A stretch of 64,000 nt of DNA from Campylobacter ureolyticus ACS-301-V-Sch3b (GTDB lineage: Bacteria > Campylobacterota > Campylobacteria > Campylobacterales > Campylobacteraceae): the NCBI RefSeq assembly GCF_000413435.1, contig NZ_KE340326.1:813809-877808 (forward strand), read 5' to 3'. The position numbers and the translations under genes are program-made. Below, piece after piece: positions 26,868-36,721 of the stretch. Each line of letters starts with the position of its first letter. Position 1 is the stretch's first letter. Below the pieces are notes generated by a model. It did not search any database. It saw nothing but the letters and a program-made list of their open reading frames with translations, and had not been told where the DNA came from.

Positions 26868-27998
26868 TTAATCTATAATTTTGCCATCTTTGTAATAAAT
26901 TCTTTTAACCCTTGAAGCTACTAAAGATAAAATTTCATAACTTATAGTATCGCATCTTTTGGCTAAATTTGAAGCGTTAAAATCACCTTCATCAAAAATT
27001 GTTGCATATTCACCAACTTTAACTTCCATATCAAAAGGCACTTTTACCATACATTGATCCATACATATTCGCCCAACTACTGGGCATTTTACATTATTAA
27101 TTAAAACCTCTGGATTATTTTGCTCTCTTAAAAATCCATCACCATAACCGATGCAAATCGTTACAATTTTTTCATAATCTTTTGTTGTGTAAACTCCACC
27201 ATAGCTAATTGGGGTATTTGGTTTTAAAATCTTAATATTTGAAATCATAGCATAAAGGCTCATAACAGGCTTTAAATCTACGCTTTTTTTAACTTCATCT
27301 GATGGATAAAATCCAAAACCAACTATTCCACTTCTTACCATATTTAAATTTGCAGTTTGTGTATCTAAAATAGCTGCTGAGTTTGAGACATGTTTTAATG
27401 GTATTTTAAGCCCATTTTTTTCAAAATCATAAATTTGAGCATTAAATCTTTTAAGTTGTAGGTTTGTAAAGCTCTTATCAGCACTATCTGATTTAGCAAA
27501 ATGAGTAAAAACACCAACTATTTCTATATTTGAGAGTTTTGAAATTTTTAAACAAGTTAAAGTTGTTTCTAAAATGCTTTTTTCATCGCGTACCACAAAA
27601 CCAAGTCTTGCCATTCCTGTATCAAGCTTGATATGAATTTTGGCCTTCAAATTTAAGGATTTTGCTATTTCATTTATAGTGGTTGCATATTCGTAGTTAA
27701 AAACACAAAGCTCAAGGTTGTTTAATAGAGCTTTTTTTACTTCATCGCTGTATCCAAGGAGTAAAATAGGCAAATTTATACCATTTTTTCTTAACTCTTC
27801 ACCTTCATTTACTCTTGCTACTGCTAGATAATCAGCACCAAACTCAGCGTAACTTTTAGCTATTTCCACGCTTCCATGCCCATAAGCATTTGCCTTTATA
27901 AGAGCACAAAACTTTATATCATCTCCAACAAATTTTTTTAAATTAAAAAAATTTTGTTTTAAATTATTCAAATTTATTTTTGCAAAAACTACTGACAT
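26868..27998 (-). CDS. alr: Alanine racemase
   Basis: The 376-residue protein is a fold-type III PLP enzyme. The PLP lysine is in LIKANAYGHG (about residues 33-42). The substrate-side motifs are KLDTGMARLGF and SNSAAI, and the C-terminal catalytic Tyr is in ISYGGVYTT. GRICMDQCMV is also conserved. It interconverts L- and D-alanine for peptidoglycan. It begins on the base after the stop of the exonuclease gene, so it is third in the rpe-dnaQ-like-alr operon. Confidence 0.97.
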   Translation of the reverse strand: MSVVFAKINLNNLKQNFFNLKKFVGDDIKFCALIKANAYGHGSVEIAKSYAEFGADYLAVARVNEGEELRKNGINLPILLLGYSDEVKKALLNNLELCVFNYEYATTINEIAKSLNLKAKIHIKLDTGMARLGFVVRDEKSILETTLTCLKISKLSNIEIVGVFTHFAKSDSADKSFTNLQLKRFNAQIYDFEKNGLKIPLKHVSNSAAILDTQTANLNMVRSGIVGFGFYPSDEVKKSVDLKPVMSLYAMISNIKILKPNTPISYGGVYTTKDYEKIVTICIGYGDGFLREQNNPEVLINNVKCPVVGRICMDQCMVKVPFDMEVKVGEYATIFDEGDFNASNLAKRCDTISYEILSLVASRVKRIYYKDGKIID

Positions 27999-28778
27999 TT
28001 ACTCTTTCTTTTCTACTATTTTAACGCTTTTTGCTGTTTTTGAAAAATGTATTAAATCCTCTACTGTTTGAACCGTCCAAGGAAGTCTTTCAAGTGCTAC
28101 TTTAAATATTATTGCTGCACTTATTGCATCATTTAAGGCTCTATGATGAGCGTTATGAATACCTAAAAGCTCTTTTAATGATCCAAGTCCGTATTTAGCA
28201 GATGGTATTGTTCGTCTGGCTAGCTCAATAGTGCAAATTCGCCTATTTAAAAGCACTCCATAGTCTAATTTTTCCAAACTTTTGCTTATAAAATCATAAT
28301 CAAATTTAACATTATGAGCTACAAAAGTACTGGTTCCTAAAAAAAGTTTAAATCTCTCAAGCACGGTGGCTAAATTTGGAGCATTGTCTAAATCACTAAC
28401 TTTAATTCCAGTTAAATCACTAATTTCTTCAGGAATAAAATCAGCTTTTATAAAGCTTTCAAATTTATCTAAAACTAGACCATTTTTTAATTTTACTGCT
28501 CCTATTTCTATGATTTGTCCCTCTTTTATGCCGCCATTTGTCTCAATATCTGTAATGCAAAAAATTTCATCTTTAATCTCTTTATCTTTTGTAGCAATTG
28601 TTACTTTTCCATTATCTTTTTTTACTACTTCAAGTCCTGAAGCGTGCCACATATTAAAATCTTTTGGGTCAAATTTTATCTCATCAATCTCACTTGATTT
28701 TATTAAAAAATCATGATAATTAATTGATTTTTGAGAAAGCAAATCTATAAAATTTTCTAATTTATTAACTTTTTTCAT
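27999..28778 (-). CDS. DnaQ-like 3'-5' exonuclease (DNA polymerase III epsilon family)
   Basis: The 259-residue protein has about 75 N-terminal residues of unknown role. A DEDDh exonuclease domain follows: Exo I ITDIETNGG, Exo II VAHNVKFDYDFI and Exo III HRALNDAISA. Epsilon proofreads for DNA polymerase III; in campylobacters this gene beside rpe is usually called dnaQ. A UvrC-like or RNase T-like role cannot be excluded. It overlaps rpe by 4 bases. Confidence 0.88.
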   Translation of the reverse strand: MKKVNKLENFIDLLSQKSINYHDFLIKSSEIDEIKFDPKDFNMWHASGLEVVKKDNGKVTIATKDKEIKDEIFCITDIETNGGIKEGQIIEIGAVKLKNGLVLDKFESFIKADFIPEEISDLTGIKVSDLDNAPNLATVLERFKLFLGTSTFVAHNVKFDYDFISKSLEKLDYGVLLNRRICTIELARRTIPSAKYGLGSLKELLGIHNAHHRALNDAISAAIIFKVALERLPWTVQTVEDLIHFSKTAKSVKIVEKKE

Positions 28779-29416
28779 ACTTTTAAAGATCTAATCGCAG
28801 TTTCATAATCATTTGATGAAAATATATAACTTCCAGCTACTACTATATCAGCTCCAGCTTCATCAAGTTCAGCTACATTAAGCCCATTTACACCACCATC
28901 AACTTCTATCATGCAAATTGAGTTTGTTTTATATATAAGCTCTTTTAATTCTTTTGTTTTATCTATTACAATAGGCATAAATTTTTGCCCACCAAATCCT
29001 GGATTTACACTCATTAAAAGAACCATATCAACACTATTTATGATATGTTTTAGTGAGCTTATTGGTGTGTGTGGGTTTAAAACAATAGCAGGAGAAATTC
29101 CATTATTTCTAATGTGATCAATTAATCTTAAAGGGTGGTTTTCAGCCTCAATATGAAATCCTAGAAATTTAGGTTTAATCCCTAAAAACATCTCTACAAA
29201 AAAGCTTGGGTTTTCAACCATTAGATGAACATCTAAAGGCACTGAACTTGACTTTTTAGCTGCATTTACAACAACAGGCCCAATTGTTAAATTTGGTACA
29301 AAATGTCCATCCATTACATCTATGTGGATAAGATCAGCTCCAGCTTCACAAACTGCTTTTATTTCACTTTCTAAATTTGCAAAATCAGCTGATAAAATAC
29401 TTGGTGCTACATACAT
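28775..29416 (-). CDS. rpe: Ribulose-phosphate 3-epimerase
   Basis: The 213-residue TIM barrel has the metal and catalytic motifs HIDVMDGHFVPNLTIGP, DVHLMVENP, VNPGFGGQKFMP and EVDGGVN. It converts ribulose-5-phosphate to xylulose-5-phosphate in the pentose phosphate pathway. It is the first gene of the minus-strand operon rpe-dnaQ-like-alr and diverges from rpmB. Confidence 0.98.
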   Translation of the reverse strand: MYVAPSILSADFANLESEIKAVCEAGADLIHIDVMDGHFVPNLTIGPVVVNAAKKSSSVPLDVHLMVENPSFFVEMFLGIKPKFLGFHIEAENHPLRLIDHIRNNGISPAIVLNPHTPISSLKHIINSVDMVLLMSVNPGFGGQKFMPIVIDKTKELKELIYKTNSICMIEVDGGVNGLNVAELDEAGADIVVAGSYIFSSNDYETAIRSLKV

Positions 29417-29531
29417 TTAAATTCCTTAAATTTTTTATAACTAATTCCAAAGTTTGAATTTTACCCTTTTAAATCATAAAAACTAATAAAATATGAAATT
29501 TAATAAATTTAAGTAAGATTTGAGTATTTTT

Positions 29532-29540
29532 TGGTATAAT
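29532..29540 (+). promoter_or_regulatory. Extended -10 promoter of rpmB
   Basis: TGGTATAAT (TATAAT at 29535-29540) behind TTTTTT is a full match to the campylobacter extended -10 pattern. It lies 36 bases before the rpmB ATG. Confidence 0.75.
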
Positions 29541-29575
29541 CAACCTTTTAAATTTAAGTTTTCAAAGGATAAAAT

Positions 29576-29767
29576 ATGGCAAAAAGATGTGCTATTACAG
29601 GAAAAGGCCCAATGGTAGGCCATAGCGTAAGTCACGCTAACAACAAAAATAAAAAAAGATTTTTACCAAATCTTAGAACCATAAGAGTTGTTTTAGAAGA
29701 TGGAACAACTAGAAGAATTAAAGTTGCAGCATCAACTTTAAGAACTATGAAAAAACAATCTAGATAG
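29576..29767 (+). CDS. rpmB: 50S ribosomal protein L28
   Basis: The 63-residue protein starts [33 protein letters not shown] and ends with the L28 [11 protein letters not shown] motif. It is one of the late 50S assembly proteins. It has AAAGGA as ribosome binding site and a strong own promoter. It is followed after 24 bases by the potassium channel gene, so the two may be cotranscribed. Confidence 0.98.
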   Translation: MAKRCAITGKGPMVGHSVSHANNKNKKRFLPNLRTIRVVLEDGTTRRIKVAASTLRTMKKQSR

Positions 29768-29791
29768 TTTTTATATATAAAGTTTGTTAAA

Positions 29792-30922
29792 ATGTCTTTT
29801 TGGGATAGAGTTCGTAAATTTCTCAACTGGACAAGATCTTCAAAACCTGATGTAAATCTTAACTTTGAATTTTACGAACAGTTAAAACCGTTTAGATTAC
29901 CATTAATTCTTCTTGTTTCACTTATGCTAATTGGAACTTTAGGATATATGGCTTTTAGCGGTTTTTCTTTAAGTGATGGATTTTATCAAGCAGGGATGAC
30001 CTTTACAACTGTCGGATTTACCGAAGTTGCCGAGATTTCTCCAGCTGGGAGAATTTTTACTGTAGCATTTATTTTTGCTGGTTTTGGAGCTTTTACATTT
30101 TCTTTAGGTGTTGTTATAGAAAGCCTAAAAAAAGGCTTTTTAGTAAATGCCATTAGGGAGAGAAATATGGTAAATAAAATAGCAAGATTAAAAAATCACT
30201 TTGTTATTTGCTATCACAATATCTATACAATTGAGCTTGCAAAGCAATTTAGAGAAAATCATATCCCTTTTGTTGTTATTGACACAAGTGATGATTTGAG
30301 TAAGATTGCTCATGATAATAAATATCCTTATTTTATACAAGGCGAACCTCATACCGAACTTTCACTTTTAAAATCTCATCTTTCTAGTGCAAAAGGTGTT
30401 ATTGCACTTAGTTCAAATATAGCTGATAATATTGCAATAATTGCAACTGTAAGATTATATGAAAAAGAGCTTGAACTTAAAAAGCCATATTTTGTTATGA
30501 GTGTTTCTGATAATGATTTAGATGCAGATAAGCTTAAAAAGCTTGGCGCAGACTCAGTTATACTTCCATCAAAACTTGCCGCTCAGCGTCTTAGTGCTAT
30601 AAGTGTAAGACCAGATATGGAAAATATCTTAGAAAGATTTTTATATAAAAAAGACTCTTTAATTGATATTGAGGAAATTATAGTTCCAAGTCATTCTTGG
30701 GTTAGATTTAAAAGACTTCGTGAAACTAGACTCAGAGAAATTACAAGTGCTGATATAGTTGGAATAAAAGATGAAAATAATAAATTTACTCCTATGCCTG
30801 GCGGTGATGCTATAATAGGCACAAATGCCACACTTTTAGTTATAGGTACGGCTGAGGGGATAAATTATACAAGAAAACTTATAAATGGTAGATATAAACC
30901 GCAGGAGTTAAAATATGTTTGA
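29792..30922 (+). CDS. Two-transmembrane potassium channel with degenerate RCK domain
   Basis: The 376-residue protein has a first transmembrane helix (about residues 35-53), a pore loop with filter TTVGFTE (about 71-77), and a second helix (about 85-110). A cytoplasmic TrkA-N/RCK module follows. The filter has TVGF instead of TVGYG. In the RCK Rossmann turn the usual GxGxxG is replaced by CYHNIY (near 137), so nucleotide binding may be lost or changed. A C-terminal TrkA-C-like part follows from about 285. A channel of this build (KchA type) is known in the related Helicobacter. It overlaps argJ by 8 bases. Confidence 0.85.
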   Translation: MSFWDRVRKFLNWTRSSKPDVNLNFEFYEQLKPFRLPLILLVSLMLIGTLGYMAFSGFSLSDGFYQAGMTFTTVGFTEVAEISPAGRIFTVAFIFAGFGAFTFSLGVVIESLKKGFLVNAIRERNMVNKIARLKNHFVICYHNIYTIELAKQFRENHIPFVVIDTSDDLSKIAHDNKYPYFIQGEPHTELSLLKSHLSSAKGVIALSSNIADNIAIIATVRLYEKELELKKPYFVMSVSDNDLDADKLKKLGADSVILPSKLAAQRLSAISVRPDMENILERFLYKKDSLIDIEEIIVPSHSWVRFKRLRETRLREITSADIVGIKDENNKFTPMPGGDAIIGTNATLLVIGTAEGINYTRKLINGRYKPQELKYV

Positions 30923-32096
30923 TATGATTTCGCTAAAAGGCGGACTTGAAAATGTTGATGGGTTTTATTTTGATGGAGTGCATTCAGGCGTAAAGAAAAA
31001 AAATAATGATTTAGGATTTATAAGAAGTGATGAAGAGTTTTTAATAAGTGCGTGTTTTACTACGAACAAATTTAAAGCCGCACCACTTAGACATTTTTTA
31101 AAATACCCTAAAAATTTTAAAACAAATTTTATACTTTTAAACTCAAAAAACGCAAATGCTATGACTGGTGAAAAAGGCATAGACGATATTGATGAAATTT
31201 TTAAAGAACTTGGCAAAAAAATAAAATTAATCAATCCTATAATGAGCTCTACTGGTGTTATTGGCCAAAGACTTGATAAAGAAAAAATCATAAAAGGTTT
31301 GGATAAGTTTGATTTTTATGCTAGAAACTCAGACGCTGTTGCAAAATCTATAATGACAACCGATAAGTTTAAAAAAGAACTTAGTTTTAGAGTTGATTTA
31401 GAAAATGGCAAAAGTTTTAATATAGCTGCTATTTGCAAAGGTGCAGGTATGATAAACCCAGCAATGGCTACTATGCTATGTTATATTTTAACTGATGCTA
31501 ATATCCCAAAAGATGATATGGATGAACTTCTAAAATCAAGCATTGAAAATAGTTTTAATGCTGTTAGTGTGGATGGTGACACATCTACAAATGATACTGT
31601 TATGCTTATAAGTAGTGGCAAAAAAGACTATGATAAACAAGCTTTTAAAACCGCACTTAATATGATAACTTTAAATTTAGCTTTAATGCTTGTAAAAGAT
31701 GGTGAAGGCTCAAGCAAAGTCGTAGCTTTTGAAGTAAATGGCGCTAAAGATGATAAAGAGGCCATGAAAGCAGCTAAGGCTTTATCAAATTCGCTTTTAG
31801 TAAAAACAGCAATTTTTGGAGAAGACCCAAACTGGGGACGAATAGCTTCAACCATTGGAGCAAGTGGTGTTGAGTGCAGCGAAGAAAGTTTGGTTATAAA
31901 ATATGATGATGTTTTAGTTTATGATATTAATCACCCTGAGCTTGATGAAGAAAGAGAGCAAAAAGCTCATGTTATAATGCAAAAAGAAAGTTTTAAAATA
32001 AGTTGTGATTTAGGTATCGCAGATGGTAAATTTTGCGCTTATGGGTGTGATTTGGGTCATAAATATGTCGATATAAATGCAAGTTATAGATCTTAA
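30915..32096 (+). CDS. argJ: Glutamate N-acetyltransferase / amino-acid acetyltransferase ArgJ
   Basis: The 393-residue protein has the self-cleavage site KGAGMINPAMATML, where the Thr becomes the new N terminus and nucleophile of the beta chain. DGDTSTNDT and FGEDPNWGRIASTIG are also ArgJ signatures. It transfers acetyl from N-acetylornithine to glutamate in the cyclic arginine pathway. Whether it also uses acetyl-CoA cannot be told. It overlaps the potassium channel gene by 8 bases, and no other arg gene is in the window. Confidence 0.95.
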   Translation: MFDMISLKGGLENVDGFYFDGVHSGVKKKNNDLGFIRSDEEFLISACFTTNKFKAAPLRHFLKYPKNFKTNFILLNSKNANAMTGEKGIDDIDEIFKELGKKIKLINPIMSSTGVIGQRLDKEKIIKGLDKFDFYARNSDAVAKSIMTTDKFKKELSFRVDLENGKSFNIAAICKGAGMINPAMATMLCYILTDANIPKDDMDELLKSSIENSFNAVSVDGDTSTNDTVMLISSGKKDYDKQAFKTALNMITLNLALMLVKDGEGSSKVVAFEVNGAKDDKEAMKAAKALSNSLLVKTAIFGEDPNWGRIASTIGASGVECSEESLVIKYDDVLVYDINHPELDEEREQKAHVIMQKESFKISCDLGIADGKFCAYGCDLGHKYVDINASYRS

Positions 32097-32123
32097 TTTT
32101 TATAAAAAATTTTTTAAATATAG

Positions 32124-32158
32124 GCAAGTTTTAAATAATTTAATTTTATAAAACTTGC
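32124..32158. terminator. Bidirectional terminator between argJ and a convergent gene
   Basis: A 10-bp perfect stem (32124-32133 with 32149-32158) lies exactly between the argJ stop and the stop of the minus-strand gene at 32159. A/T runs are on both sides. Confidence 0.65.
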
Positions 32159-32587
32159 TTAAAATTTATCTTCACCTAAGGCATTTAGCCTTGCAACAGC
32201 AGTATTGCAATACTGGGTTAAAACCTTTTGTATGTTTTCTAAATCATCAAATTTTGATTTTAAAACTTCTCTATCCATTTCGCTTATTTTATTTACTCTA
32301 AGCCTTCTTGCATCTAAATCCCTTATATAAATTTTATATATGGCTACGCAAGTATCTCTCCATAAATAGTAATTTTTAATGACCTCACTATATAAAATAG
32401 AGCCTAAGAGTTCTTGGAATTTATAGCTTGTATCGCTTAAAACCTCATCAAATTTATTTTCTTCACCAACAATATCGGTAATTTCTTTATCTCTTTCATG
32501 TCTTATGCAATTTCTTATCCTTGTCATTATGAAATCTTGATGATTTGCGACACTCTTAAAAGCATTGATTGTTTCACTCTTGCTCAC
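32159..32587 (-). CDS. Hypothetical protein, helical, 142 residues
   Basis: I do not recognise this protein. It starts at GTG 32587 with a good AAAGGA ribosome binding site. It is charged, predicted mainly alpha-helical, and has no signal peptide or membrane segment. It contains three Cys (near residues 27, 80 and 128) spread without a metal-site spacing. It is monocistronic and divergent from the PAS-domain gene. Confidence 0.7.
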   Translation of the reverse strand: MSKSETINAFKSVANHQDFIMTRIRNCIRHERDKEITDIVGEENKFDEVLSDTSYKFQELLGSILYSEVIKNYYLWRDTCVAIYKIYIRDLDARRLRVNKISEMDREVLKSKFDDLENIQKVLTQYCNTAVARLNALGEDKF

Positions 32588-32683
32588 TTTTATTCCTTTA
32601 CAAGATTTTTGTTTGTATTATATCATAATTTCAGTTAAAAAAAATTTAAGATTTGATAAATTTAATTTTAAGTTACATTATCG

Positions 32684-32689
32684 TATAAT
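32684..32689 (+). promoter_or_regulatory. -10 box before PAS-domain gene
   Basis: TATAAT at 32684-32689 lies 31 bases before the ATG at 32720, in AT-rich divergent DNA. Confidence 0.5.
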
Positions 32690-32719
32690 GTTTAAATTTT
32701 ATTAAGAAGAGGTGATGTT

Positions 32720-33289
32720 ATGAAAAGACCTATACCAAAAGATAAGGAAATTCCACTCGATCCTAATAAGTGGATAATTTCAAAAACAGATCCAAAAGGC
32801 GTTATAACTTATGCAAATGACTATTTTATAGATGTTTGTCAATATAGCAAAGAAGAGCTTATAGGACAACCACATAACATAGTTCGCCACCCTGATATGC
32901 CAAGGATAGCATTTAAGCTTATGTGGGATACAATAAAACAAAATAAAGATTTTAAAGCTTTAGTTAAAAATTTAGCAAAAGATGGAAGATACTATTGGGT
33001 TTTAACAAAATTTGAAACCGTCGTTGACCCAGTATCAAATGAAATTGTATCATATACGGCTTACAGAAAAGCAGCTCCTAAGAATGCCATAAAAGAGATA
33101 ATTCCTATCTATAAAAAACTTGTAGAACTTGAAAGAGTTGGTGGTATGGAACAAAGTGGGGAGTATTTAGCTAAGTTTTTAAAAGACAATAACACTACTT
33201 ATGAAAAGTTTTTAGATAAAATTACAGAGGGAAAAACAAATATTTTTGATGGTTTGCTTAAGTCTATAATTGGTATTTTTAAAAAATAA
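32720..33289 (+). CDS. PAS-domain redox sensor, CetB/Aer-like
   Basis: The 189-residue cytoplasmic protein has a PAS domain at about 18-125 (WIISKTDPKGVITYANDYF, IGQPHNIVRHPDMPR, KDGRYYWVLTKFE). The N-H-x-x-V-R-H-P-D-M-P pattern is typical of FAD-binding Aer/CetB PAS domains. In C. jejuni CetB pairs with the membrane signaller CetA for energy taxis. No CetA-like gene is next to it here. The 60-residue C-terminal tail has no known domain. It is a single gene ending before lon on the other strand. Confidence 0.82.
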   Translation: MKRPIPKDKEIPLDPNKWIISKTDPKGVITYANDYFIDVCQYSKEELIGQPHNIVRHPDMPRIAFKLMWDTIKQNKDFKALVKNLAKDGRYYWVLTKFETVVDPVSNEIVSYTAYRKAAPKNAIKEIIPIYKKLVELERVGGMEQSGEYLAKFLKDNNTTYEKFLDKITEGKTNIFDGLLKSIIGIFKK

Positions 33290-33299
33290 ATTTTTTATT

Positions 33300-33335
33300 A
33301 TCCCACATTAAATTTCTAAAAAAATGATGTGGGAT
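33300..33335. terminator. Hairpin between PAS gene and lon
   Basis: A 9-bp perfect stem (33300-33308 with 33327-33335) with an 18-base loop lies 10 bases after the PAS gene stop, between convergent genes. The tail has few T residues, so the terminator call is moderate. Confidence 0.5.
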
Positions 33336-33391
33336 TTACGAGTCTAAAAAATATTAATAGAGATTGGATTATAAAATATTTACCTTAGCTT

Positions 33392-35812
33392 TTAAGCTAA
33401 CGCATTTTTTAAAACATCATCTATAATATCAACCGGTATTATTTCAATAGCATCTTTTACTTCATTTGGAAGCTCATCAAGATCTCTTTCATAGTTTTTT
33501 CTAGGAATTAACACTTTTTTTATACCAGCTTTATGAGCTGCAATTAGCTTTTCTTTAAGCCCTCCAATAGGTAAAACTTTTCCACTTAAAGTAATTTCAC
33601 CTGTCATTGCAATATCAGCTTTAACTTTTTTATTTGATAAAATAGAAGCAATAGCTACAGCCATTGTTATACCAGCACTAGGGCCATCTTTTGGGGTTGC
33701 GCCTTCTGGAACATGTAAGTGAAGATCAAAAAGATTATAAATTTGTTCGTTGTTATTTTTTAAATTCTGACTATTTTCGCTTTTTTCACTTTCACTTATA
33801 TGGGCTTTTTCATATATCTTTTTTGGAATTTCAAGCTTATTTTCATCTATTAAGACTTTTACTACACTAAAAGCAATTATGGCGGATTCTTTCATAACAT
33901 CACCAAGTTGCCCAGTTATATTAAGCTTTCCTTTGCCTTTTATTTTAATAGCTTCTATTTTTAAAACATCTCCCCCAACTGCCGTCCATGCAAGACCATT
34001 TACTATACCAATCAGATCTTTTTTATCAACAGCATCTATTTCAAAGACTTTTTTATCTACAAATTCTTCTAGATTTCTATTGTTTACTAGGACTTTTTCA
34101 TTTTTTTCTTGATTTAAGATTTTAACTGCTGTTTTTCTTAAAATATCGGCTATTTTTCTTCTTAAATTTCTAACGCCACTTTCCCTTGTATAATCACTTA
34201 TAAGTAATTTTAATGCTGCATCAGTTATATTTACATCACTTGCTTTAAGTCCGTGCTTTTTAAGTTCTTGCGGGATAAGATATTTTTTTGCAATTTGAAA
34301 TTTTTCTTGTGGTGTGTAAGAGCTTAAAAATATAAACTCCATTCTATCTCTAAGTGCAGGAGGGATACTTCCTATATCATTTGCTGTTGCTATAAATATA
34401 ATCTTGCTTAAATCAATATTAAAATTTAAATAATAATCTCTAAAATTATTGTTTTGTTCAGGATCGAGCACTTCTAATAAAACAGCTGTTGGATCACCTC
34501 TAAAATTTCTTGAGATTTTATCTATTTCATCAAGCACCATAACAGGATTCATTTGTTTTGCATCAATTAAGCCTTGAACTATTCTTCCAGGCATTGCACC
34601 CACATAAGTTCGTCTATGGCCACGAAGCTCATTTACATCTTCAAGTCCGCCAAGAGCTATTCTAACAAGTTCTCTTTTTAAAGCTTTTGCAACTGAGTTT
34701 GCAAGGCTTGTTTTACCAACTCCAGGAGGTCCTGCAAGACATAAAATTATGCCATTATTTACTTTATCTTTCAGTCCACGAAGTTCCAAAAGCTCACGCA
34801 AAGCAAAATATTCAACTATTCTGTCTTTTGGTTTTGTGAGTGCGTAATGATCACTATCAAGTTGTTTTTTAACATCACTCATAGAGCTTTTTTTCTTTGC
34901 TAGATTTTCAAAAGGAATTTCTAAAACCCAGTCTAAGTAGCTTTGAGCCATTGATGCATCAGCTGAGTCAGGATGAAGTCTTGCAAATTTATCAATCTGT
35001 TTTTTTATCTCTTTATACGCCTCATCACTCATAAATGGCTTTTTAAGATCAAGTTTTTTTCTATATTCTAAAACTTCTTCTTCTTTTTCATTTTCATTGC
35101 CAAGTTCTTTTTGAATTTGCTTTAATTGCTCTTTTAAAAAATACTCTTTGTTTGTTTTTTCTATTTTTGAGTGAACTTTTGACTTTATCTCTTTTTCAAG
35201 TCTATTTGCCTCTATTTCTTGGATGATATAATCAATCGTATCAAAGTAAAGCTCTTCTAAATTTTCTTTTATAAAAAATTCATAAGCTTTATCTTTTGTA
35301 AGCCTTAAAGCACTTAGAGTTAGATCAAGAACCCTTATAGCATCACTACTTTCTTCAATTGTTCTTAATAAATCTTGCGAAAAGTAGCCATTCATAGAAT
35401 TTAGTGTTTTTATTTTTTGTTTTAAAATATTTAAAAGTGGTTCTATTTTATTATCAGTTGGAATTTCTATCTCTATTTGTTTTATTTCAGCTAAAAGCGG
35501 TTTTTGTGAAATTTCTTTTACAATTTTAGCTTTATAAGCTCCTTGAAATAAAATTTTAACTCTTCCATCTGGAAGATCTACTTTTCTCATTATATTTCCA
35601 ACAACACCGGCATTATAAATATTTTCAAATTTGTTTTTTGAAGTGGCATTTTCCTTTTCATTTGCTACTAAAATCATAGTTTCATTTTTTATGGCAAACT
35701 CCAAGGTTTCAAGCTCATCACTTTCATGAATGAAAATAGGCGTTATCATGAATGGATATAAAAATTGCCCATTCATTGTGATAATAGGCAAAGTATTTTG
35801 TGAAATTTTCAT
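33392..35812 (-). CDS. lon: ATP-dependent protease Lon
   Basis: The 806-residue protein has all Lon parts: an N-terminal substrate domain (to about 200), a coiled linker, an AAA+ module with Walker [10 protein letters not shown] and Walker B VMVLDEID, and the C-terminal protease with the Ser-Lys dyad ([10 protein letters not shown], then K about 43 residues later in [13 protein letters not shown]). It degrades damaged and regulatory proteins in the cytoplasm. It is 16 bases downstream of bamD in the same operon, the known campylobacter order. Confidence 0.98.
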   Translation of the reverse strand: MKISQNTLPIITMNGQFLYPFMITPIFIHESDELETLEFAIKNETMILVANEKENATSKNKFENIYNAGVVGNIMRKVDLPDGRVKILFQGAYKAKIVKEISQKPLLAEIKQIEIEIPTDNKIEPLLNILKQKIKTLNSMNGYFSQDLLRTIEESSDAIRVLDLTLSALRLTKDKAYEFFIKENLEELYFDTIDYIIQEIEANRLEKEIKSKVHSKIEKTNKEYFLKEQLKQIQKELGNENEKEEEVLEYRKKLDLKKPFMSDEAYKEIKKQIDKFARLHPDSADASMAQSYLDWVLEIPFENLAKKKSSMSDVKKQLDSDHYALTKPKDRIVEYFALRELLELRGLKDKVNNGIILCLAGPPGVGKTSLANSVAKALKRELVRIALGGLEDVNELRGHRRTYVGAMPGRIVQGLIDAKQMNPVMVLDEIDKISRNFRGDPTAVLLEVLDPEQNNNFRDYYLNFNIDLSKIIFIATANDIGSIPPALRDRMEFIFLSSYTPQEKFQIAKKYLIPQELKKHGLKASDVNITDAALKLLISDYTRESGVRNLRRKIADILRKTAVKILNQEKNEKVLVNNRNLEEFVDKKVFEIDAVDKKDLIGIVNGLAWTAVGGDVLKIEAIKIKGKGKLNITGQLGDVMKESAIIAFSVVKVLIDENKLEIPKKIYEKAHISESEKSENSQNLKNNNEQIYNLFDLHLHVPEGATPKDGPSAGITMAVAIASILSNKKVKADIAMTGEITLSGKVLPIGGLKEKLIAAHKAGIKKVLIPRKNYERDLDELPNEVKDAIEIIPVDIIDDVLKNALA

Positions 35813-35828
35813 CTATTTCCTTTTAGTA

Positions 35829-36467
35829 TTATTCGAAAAATGCTCTATACCAAGGAAGATTTGGAGCTGATAAATTTGCATCTTTTAAAGCTGAGTTTTG
35901 AAGTTTTTCTTCATAAATTTTAGCTGATACATCTCTTCCTTTTTGAGCATACAAATCTTTTATATTTTCATTTAGATGATAAACTGCAAGCTTAAATTTA
36001 ATAAGCATAGTCTCTAAAAGCGGTTTATATTGGGTATTTGGATACTCTGATAGGAAATTTTCAATTTCTATTATGCTATATTGCATCAAATTTTGATTTC
36101 TATTTGGTCTTTGGAAAGAGTCATAATTTGCTTTTATTTTTAAAAACTTAGCATATTCTATTTTTTCTTTTGTTCCATATCTTCTTATATATTCATCTAA
36201 AAGCTCATTTGCCCTTGTGTATCTGCCCTCATCTGTATTTGCTAGTGCCATAACCAAAAGTGTTGGTTCAAGAAGTGGTGAGGCGACATGTTCGCTTGCA
36301 AATTGGTTGTAGTGTTTATCAGCTTCTTTTAAATCATTTGCTTTTATATCTGCCATTATGTGGTTATACCAAATTTCAGGTCTTAGATTGTAAAGTCCAG
36401 ATGACTTTGTGCTGCAACCCACCATAAAAATGAGCGTAAAAAAAAGAGTTAAAATTTTAACTTTCAT
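35829..36467 (-). CDS. bamD: Outer membrane assembly lipoprotein BamD
   Basis: The 212-residue lipoprotein has a signal ending MVGC (Cys 18) and then TPR-like helices (WYNHIMADIKANDLKEADKHYNQFASEHVASPL, RYTRANELLDEYIRRYGT, YSIIEIENFLSEYPNTQY). This matches the short BamD of the group. It joins BamA in outer membrane beta-barrel insertion, so it would help place the adhesin encoded at 60.4 kb. It precedes lon in one operon. Confidence 0.9.
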   Translation of the reverse strand: MKVKILTLFFTLIFMVGCSTKSSGLYNLRPEIWYNHIMADIKANDLKEADKHYNQFASEHVASPLLEPTLLVMALANTDEGRYTRANELLDEYIRRYGTKEKIEYAKFLKIKANYDSFQRPNRNQNLMQYSIIEIENFLSEYPNTQYKPLLETMLIKFKLAVYHLNENIKDLYAQKGRDVSAKIYEEKLQNSALKDANLSAPNLPWYRAFFE

Positions 36468-36653
36468 AATTAAAATCCTTGTTTTAAATTTTTAAGTCAT
36501 TTATTTTACACTTTTACTCTTTATAATCGGTTAATTTAATTAAATTTGTCTTTAAAATTTGCAAATTTATTTAAATATTCAATTTATTTAAAACAAATAG
36601 TTATAAGATAAAAAATGAAATTTAAATATTTCAGATAGATTTTTAACTATTTA

Positions 36654-36662
36654 TGATATAAT
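36654..36662 (+). promoter_or_regulatory. Extended -10 promoter of minor-pilin operon
   Basis: TGATATAAT (TATAAT at 36657-36662) is an excellent extended -10 box, about 60 bases before the first pilin-like start at 36722. Confidence 0.65.
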
Positions 36663-36721
36663 CACATTAAATTCAGTATGGCTTTTCTAAAATGTTAGAA
36701 TAGTCTTAAGAGGTGGTTTAT

